Below are positions 59,561 to 64,000 of a stretch of DNA of 64,000 nt, in pieces; position 1 is the stretch's first letter; the number at the start of each line of letters is the position of its first letter. The position numbers were made by a program, and so were the translations under genes. The notes beneath the pieces were generated by a model. It did not search any database, was not told the origin of the DNA, and was given only the letters and a program-made list of their open reading frames with translations. The stretch covers positions 358,001 through 422,000 of the forward strand of contig NZ_JAATJE010000002.1 of NCBI RefSeq assembly GCF_011927695.1. Direction: 5' to 3'. The DNA is from Sphingomonas jejuensis (GTDB lineage: Bacteria > Pseudomonadota > Alphaproteobacteria > Sphingomonadales > Sphingomonadaceae).

Positions 59561-61873
59561 ATGGCGAGCCGGGCGGCAGGCGAGGAACTGGGGTGGCGCG
59601 ATGCGTTCCGCCGCGGTGTGGCACGATCGGGCGCGATGCTGGCTGCGATCGGCATCGGGCTGCTCGCGCTGGCGCTGATCGTCGCGCTGGTCAGCTACCG
59701 CTCGAGCGATCCGTCGCTCAACACCGCCGCCGGGGGGCCTGTCGGCAACCTGCTGGGTTCCACCGGCGCCTGGGTGGCGGACCTGCTGCTGCTGCTGTTC
59801 GGCCCGGCCGTGGCGCTGATGGTGCCGCTCCTGTTCATGTTCGCGCTTCGCATCTGGCGCGCGGTTCCGCCCGGCCGCTGGCGGCTGACGGTGCCGCAGG
59901 CGCTGCTGGGCATCGTGCTGGTGGGCGCCGCACTGGCGATGGTGCGTCCCGGCGCCTTTCCCGGCCTTCCCGCCGGAGTGGGCGGACTGGGCGGGCTGAC
60001 GCTGGCGGGCGGCGTCGACAGCGCGGTATCGCTGATCCCGGACAGCACGGTGAGCTTCTGGACGCGGATCGCGGCCATCCTGTTCCTGTCCCTCACCGGT
60101 GCCATCCTGTGGGCGAAGAGCCTTGAACTGGATGCCGTGGAGCGCGGCTGGCTGTTCCGCCGCGGGCGGGCGGAGCGTGTCCGCGACGATGCGCCCATCC
60201 GGGTGGCGGAGCCCGCCGCCAAGCCGGCGTCCACCCGCCGGCAGGTGGCGCCCGTGGACGAGGACCGCGCGCCCCCGGTCATTGCCGACCGTCAGCCGGC
60301 GCCGGCCAGCGCCGGCCGCCGCCAGGTGCGGGAGCGGCAGTCGAAGCTCGACCTGCGCGACAACTACACCTTGCCGACGCTGGACCTGCTGAAGCCCGCG
60401 CCGCCATCGACCGGCGGCCCGATCGACAAGGCCGGGCTGGAACGCAATGCCCGCCTGCTCGAATCGGTGCTCGACGATTTCCATGTGAAGGGCGAGATCG
60501 TGGAGGTGCGGCCGGGGCCGGTCGTGACCATGTACGAGCTGGAGCCCGCCGCCGGCATCAAGGCCAGCCGCGTGGTCGCGCTGGCCGACGACATCGCCCG
60601 CAACATGTCGGCGCTGTCCGCGCGCATCGCGGTGATCCCCGGCCGCACCGTGATCGGCATCGAGCTTCCCAACCAGAAGCGCGAAGCGGTGGTGCTGCAC
60701 GAACTGGTCGGGTCCGAGGCGTTCGAGGACCAGCAGGCGCAGCTGCCGCTGATCCTGGGCAAGAACATCGCCGGCGACCCGGTGATCGCCGACCTGGCGC
60801 CGATGCCGCACCTGCTGGTCGCGGGCACCACCGGATCGGGCAAGTCGGTCGGGCTCAACGCCATGATCCTGTCGCTGCTGTACCGGCTGACGCCGGACCA
60901 GTGCCGCATGATCATGATCGACCCGAAGATGCTGGAGCTGAGCATCTACGACGACATTCCCCATCTTCTGTCGCCCGTCGTGACGGAGCCCGCCAAGGCG
61001 ATCCGCGCGCTGAAATGGGCGGTGGAGCAGATGGAGGAGCGCTATCGCATGATGGCGTCAGTCGGGGTCCGCAGCCTCGCCAGCTTCAACGAGAAGGTGC
61101 GCGGCGCAAAGGCCAAGGGGCAGGCGCTCGGGCGGCGCGTGCAGACCGGCTATGACGCGGACACCGGCCAGCCGCTCTACGAGGAGGAGCAGCTCTCGTT
61201 CGAGCCGTTGCCGCAGATCGTGGTGGTGGTGGACGAGCTCGCCGACCTGATGATGACGGCGGGCAAGGAGGTCGAGTTCCTGATCCAGCGGCTGGCGCAG
61301 AAGGCGCGCGCGGCGGGCATCCACCTGATCATGGCGACGCAGCGCCCGTCGGTGGACGTGATCACGGGCGTCATCAAGGCGAACCTGCCGACGCGGATCA
61401 GCTTTCAGGTCACGTCCAAGATCGATTCGCGCACCATCCTGGGCGAGCAGGGTGCCGAACAGCTGCTCGGCAAGGGCGACATGCTCTACATGCCTGGCGG
61501 CAAGCAGATCGTGCGTGTGCACGGCCCGTTCGTGTCGGACGACGAGGTGCGGGCGGTCGCCGACCATTGGCGCGGTCAGGGCACGCCGGACTATATCTCC
61601 GCCGTGACGGAGGAGCCGGCCGACGGCGGCTTCGAACTGGACGGCGCGCCCAGCGGCGATGATTCACCGGAAGATCAGCTCTACCGCAAGGCCTGCCAGG
61701 TCGCGGCGGAGAGCCAGAAGGCATCGACCAGCTATATCCAGCGGCAGCTGCGCATCGGCTATAATTCGGCCGCGCGGCTGATCGAGCGGATGGAACAGGA
61801 CGGCAAGGTCAGCCGCCCCGACCATGTCGGCCGCCGCGAGGTCCTGATGGACACGGACGGCCACGCGATCTGA
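59561..61873 (+). CDS. ftsK: DNA translocase FtsK
   Basis: Moves chromosome termini at division and activates XerCD. 770 residues. Four or five membrane helices lie in the first 200 residues (MLAAIGIGLLALALIVALVS and others). The motor has Walker A LVAGTTGSGKSVGLNAMIL, RPSVDVITGVIKANLPTRIS and Walker B QIVVVVDELADLMM. A C-terminal winged-helix gamma domain, with SYIQRQLRIGYNSAARLIER, recognises KOPS. The linker is short, as in many alphaproteobacteria. Confidence 0.96.
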   Translation: MASRAAGEELGWRDAFRRGVARSGAMLAAIGIGLLALALIVALVSYRSSDPSLNTAAGGPVGNLLGSTGAWVADLLLLLFGPAVALMVPLLFMFALRIWRAVPPGRWRLTVPQALLGIVLVGAALAMVRPGAFPGLPAGVGGLGGLTLAGGVDSAVSLIPDSTVSFWTRIAAILFLSLTGAILWAKSLELDAVERGWLFRRGRAERVRDDAPIRVAEPAAKPASTRRQVAPVDEDRAPPVIADRQPAPASAGRRQVRERQSKLDLRDNYTLPTLDLLKPAPPSTGGPIDKAGLERNARLLESVLDDFHVKGEIVEVRPGPVVTMYELEPAAGIKASRVVALADDIARNMSALSARIAVIPGRTVIGIELPNQKREAVVLHELVGSEAFEDQQAQLPLILGKNIAGDPVIADLAPMPHLLVAGTTGSGKSVGLNAMILSLLYRLTPDQCRMIMIDPKMLELSIYDDIPHLLSPVVTEPAKAIRALKWAVEQMEERYRMMASVGVRSLASFNEKVRGAKAKGQALGRRVQTGYDADTGQPLYEEEQLSFEPLPQIVVVVDELADLMMTAGKEVEFLIQRLAQKARAAGIHLIMATQRPSVDVITGVIKANLPTRISFQVTSKIDSRTILGEQGAEQLLGKGDMLYMPGGKQIVRVHGPFVSDDEVRAVADHWRGQGTPDYISAVTEEPADGGFELDGAPSGDDSPEDQLYRKACQVAAESQKASTSYIQRQLRIGYNSAARLIERMEQDGKVSRPDHVGRREVLMDTDGHAI

Positions 61874-61922
61874 GCCGCGCCGCGGCGCGCGTTACCGGCA
61901 GCGATGCGCGCGGGTGCGGCGC

Positions 61923-63341
61923 TCAGGCGGTGCCGCCGACCGTCAGGCCGCCGATCAGCAGAGTCGGCTGGCCGACGCCAGCGGGAACGGACTGGCCGCC
62001 CTTGCCGCAGGTGCCCACCCCTTCGTCCAGCGCCGGGTCGTTGCCGATGCCCATCACCTGGGTCAGAACGCTCGGCCCGTCGCCGATCAGGGTCGCGCCC
62101 TTGATCGGTGCGCCGATCTTGCCGCCTTCGACGCGGTAGGCTTCGGTGCAGGTGAAGGTGAACTTGCCCGACACGATGTCGACCTGCCCGCCGCCGAAGC
62201 TCTTGGCGTAGATGCCGTCCCCCATGCGGGCCAGAAGCTCCGCCGGGTCGTCCTTGCCGCCCGTCATGAAGGTGTTGGTCATCCGCGGCATGGGTGCGTG
62301 GGCATAGCTTTGGCGGCGACCGTTGCCGGTCGGCTTGACGCCCATCAGCCGCGCGTTCAGCCGGTCCTGCATATAGCCCACGAGCACGCCGTCCCTGATC
62401 AGCACGGTTTCCTCGGTCGGCGTGCCTTCGTCGTCGATCGACAGCGATCCGCGACGTCCCTCGAGCGATCCGTCGTCCACCACCGTCACGCCGGGCGCGG
62501 CGACGCGGTCGCCGATGCGACCGGAAAAGGCCGACGTGCCCTTGCGGTTGAAATCGCCCTCTAGCCCGTGGCCGATTGCCTCGTGCAGCAGGATGCCGGG
62601 CCAGCCCGGCCCGAGCAGCACCGTGCGTTCGCCGGCGGGAGCGGGGACGGTATCCAGGTTGACCAGCGCCTGCGCCAGCGCCTGGTCGATGCCGCGGTTC
62701 CAGGTCTCCGGATCAAGCAGCCGGTCGTAGAGCATGCGCCCGCCAGTCCCGAAGCTGCCGGTCTCCCGTCGGCCGTTCTGTTCGACGACGATGCCGATGT
62801 TGAGGCGCACGAGCGGACGGACGTCGGTCGCGACAAAGCCGTCGGCACGCACCACCTCCACCACCGACCAGCTGCCGAGCAGACTGGCCGAGACCTGCCG
62901 CACCCGCGGATCGCGCGCGCGCGCGGCTGCATCGATCTCGCCCAGCAGCCGGACCTTGGTTTCGAACGGCACGGCCGAAAGCGGATCGGCATCGGTGTAG
63001 AGATGGCGGTTGCTTCGCCGCGGCGCGGCCGCAGGGGTGCTGCCCGACGGGTCGAGCAGCCGCATGGTTTCGGTCGCGCGCTGGATCGCCGGCGCGTCGA
63101 TCGAGCTGGCATGCGCATAGGCGGTGGTGGTGCCGCTGACCCCGCGCAGGCCGAAGCCGCGGTCGACGGAGTAATCCGCCGTCTTCAACCGGCCATCGTC
63201 AAAGGCCAGGCTTTCCGCCTGGCTGTGCTGCAGGAACAGCTCGCCGTCATCGAGATGACCGATCGCGCCGCGCGCCAGCCGGAGCGCGTCGGCCGGGTCG
63301 ATGTCGCGGTAGAGGAGCGACCGGGGCGCCGCGGCCGCCAC
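61923..63341 (-). CDS. tldD: Metalloprotease TldD
   Basis: Zinc peptidase that with TldE processes modified peptides. 472 residues. The metal motif is LHEAIGHGLEGD, with HExxxH spacing usual for TldD, and the family stretch GSFGTGGRMLYDRLLDPETW precedes it; TLVIGDG-like C-terminal sequence (ATLIGDGPSVLTQVMGIGND) is present. GTG 63341 is the start. The partner tldE is not seen in the window. The zinc-finger gene upstream ends 2 bases before it. Confidence 0.94.
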   Translation of the reverse strand: MAAAAPRSLLYRDIDPADALRLARGAIGHLDDGELFLQHSQAESLAFDDGRLKTADYSVDRGFGLRGVSGTTTAYAHASSIDAPAIQRATETMRLLDPSGSTPAAAPRRSNRHLYTDADPLSAVPFETKVRLLGEIDAAARARDPRVRQVSASLLGSWSVVEVVRADGFVATDVRPLVRLNIGIVVEQNGRRETGSFGTGGRMLYDRLLDPETWNRGIDQALAQALVNLDTVPAPAGERTVLLGPGWPGILLHEAIGHGLEGDFNRKGTSAFSGRIGDRVAAPGVTVVDDGSLEGRRGSLSIDDEGTPTEETVLIRDGVLVGYMQDRLNARLMGVKPTGNGRRQSYAHAPMPRMTNTFMTGGKDDPAELLARMGDGIYAKSFGGGQVDIVSGKFTFTCTEAYRVEGGKIGAPIKGATLIGDGPSVLTQVMGIGNDPALDEGVGTCGKGGQSVPAGVGQPTLLIGGLTVGGTA

Positions 63342-63343
63342 CG

Positions 63344-63541
63344 TCAGGCGACCTCGCCCCGGTCCGCCGGCCCGCCCGCAAGAATGAAGCGGCGGTCGCA
63401 ATAGCCGCAATCGACGACGCCGTCGGCGCCCATCTGCAGCCACACGCGCGGATGGCCCAGCGCGGGGGCGATATCGCCCGCGCCGTCGCAGGCGATGCGG
63501 GTCTGGTCGACACGGATGATTTCGGGTTGAGGCGCGTTCAT
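63344..63541 (-). CDS. Zinc-finger (CHCC) domain protein, NDUFS6-like
   Basis: A 65-residue protein with the CHCC zinc motif: Cys in RIACDG, His in GHPRVWLQM and CxxC in VVDCGYCDRRFIL. The family matches NDUFS6, an accessory subunit of complex I, so a respiratory role is possible. ATG 63541 gives MNAPQPEIIRVD. It precedes tldD on the same strand. Confidence 0.88.
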   Translation of the reverse strand: MNAPQPEIIRVDQTRIACDGAGDIAPALGHPRVWLQMGADGVVDCGYCDRRFILAGGPADRGEVA

Positions 63542-63577
63542 CTGAGCGGTCCTATCAAGCGCGTGCGGTGGCAGCAA

Positions 63578-64000
63578 TCATCCGAGCAGGTCGATGCAGT
63601 GGCCCGCAAACGCCTGCCCCGTGTCGCGCGGCGGCGGCGGCGTGCTGCCGATCCGCTGGACGCCCTGCACGACATCGATGGCGGCTGCATCAGCCATCAG
63701 CTCGGCAAGATTGGGCGGGATCGACCCTTCGGCAACGCTGCCCCGGGCGCCGGGGGCCTCCACGATCGGCGCGAGCGCGATTTCCGTGGTGCCGATCGCC
63801 AGCCGCATCGGCTCCCCGGTGCGCGACGGCGTGAACCCCGGGACCGCAACCGACAATCGCGCCGGCGTGCCGCCGCAGGTCAGCGTCAGGGAGACGGTGC
63901 CTTCCGGCTCCACCAGTTGCAGGCTGCCATCCGCGTCGCCGGGCACGATGCGCCAGCTGAGCCCCGGCACCGGCTCGGCCGGTTCAGCGGCCAGGTTGGA
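63578..64000 (-). CDS. Hypothetical protein, cut by the right edge
   Basis: The frame is open to the window end, so the true start is outside; an internal GTG at 63970 gives 130 residues. Visible sequence: WRIVPGDADGSLQLVEPEGT, a beta-rich middle (RLSVAVPGFTPSRTGEPMRL) and a C-terminal GQAFAGHCIDLLG. No domain recognised. It may be a periplasmic protein, but the signal region is not visible. Confidence 0.6.
   Translation of the reverse strand, partial: SNLAAEPAEPVPGLSWRIVPGDADGSLQLVEPEGTVSLTLTCGGTPARLSVAVPGFTPSRTGEPMRLAIGTTEIALAPIVEAPGARGSVAEGSIPPNLAELMADAAAIDVVQGVQRIGSTPPPPRDTGQAFAGHCIDLLG

Overview
The window is a high-GC alphaproteobacterial chromosome segment, most likely from a sphingomonad (Sphingomonas or a close relative). 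Signs of this are MipZ, DivK, DUF3572, a CBP3-type ubiquinol-cytochrome c chaperone, ClpS next to a phasin, the TauE/TIGR02186 pair, several small proteins I remember from sphingomonads, and flagellar control that keeps both sigma54-type promoters and a FliA/FlgM checkpoint. Genes are tightly packed, with many ATGA or GTGA overlaps. I saw no rRNA, tRNA, CRISPR array, insertion sequence or prophage, and no gene-free stretch above 300 bases.

Positions 1-19528 are mostly a flagellar cluster. Leftward from about 5950 run a compact MotA/MotB-like pair, flgA, flgM, flgN, a lytic transglycosylase, flhA and fliA (cut by the window edge). Rightward from 6215 run flgB-C-D-E-F-G-H-I-J-K-L. A prolyl oligopeptidase is wedged between flgL and a canonical motA-motB pair. 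Promoter elements can be read directly: sigma54 (-24/-12) sites before flgB and before the transglycosylase-flhA-fliA unit, a weaker one facing the compact stator pair, and sigma28 sites before flgM and, inside flgJ, before flgK-flgL. A CGGCA-N6-TGCCG inverted repeat between the divergent sigma54 promoters looks like an enhancer for an FlbD/FleQ-type activator. The arrangement suggests a cascade in which sigma54 makes the basal body and FliA, and FliA then drives flgM and the hook-filament junction genes.

Positions 19435-35771 hold housekeeping and accessory genes: a luciferase-like monooxygenase, a DUF962 protein, murA, a Crp/Fnr regulator, clpS, a phasin with a palindromic operator candidate, a HerA-like ATPase, TIGR02186 plus TauE/SafE, a short-chain dehydrogenase, an Atm1-type ABC exporter, an SdpI/SdpR-like pair, a 48-residue lipoprotein, recQ and a TIGR01244 protein.

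Positions 35883-48791 hold amtB, bamE, the CBP3 chaperone, a YceD protein, a 553-residue protein of unusual layout, a mipZ-dnaJ-like-phosphohexomutase operon divergent from panC, wecB, a GNAT protein, RidA, a HAD-like protein, a DUF3572 protein, divK and rpmG. Positions 48971-64000 hold dps, an ATP-dependent DNA ligase, a PPC-repeat secreted protein, a DUF188 protein, a PPOX-fold protein, an S41 lipoprotein peptidase, DUF1810 and DUF892 proteins, an exported peroxiredoxin, a zincin, ccmA-ccmB, a UbiH-type hydroxylase, ftsK, tldD, a CHCC zinc-finger protein and a partial unknown gene.

All calls come from reading the sequence and from memory of protein families; no database search was run.
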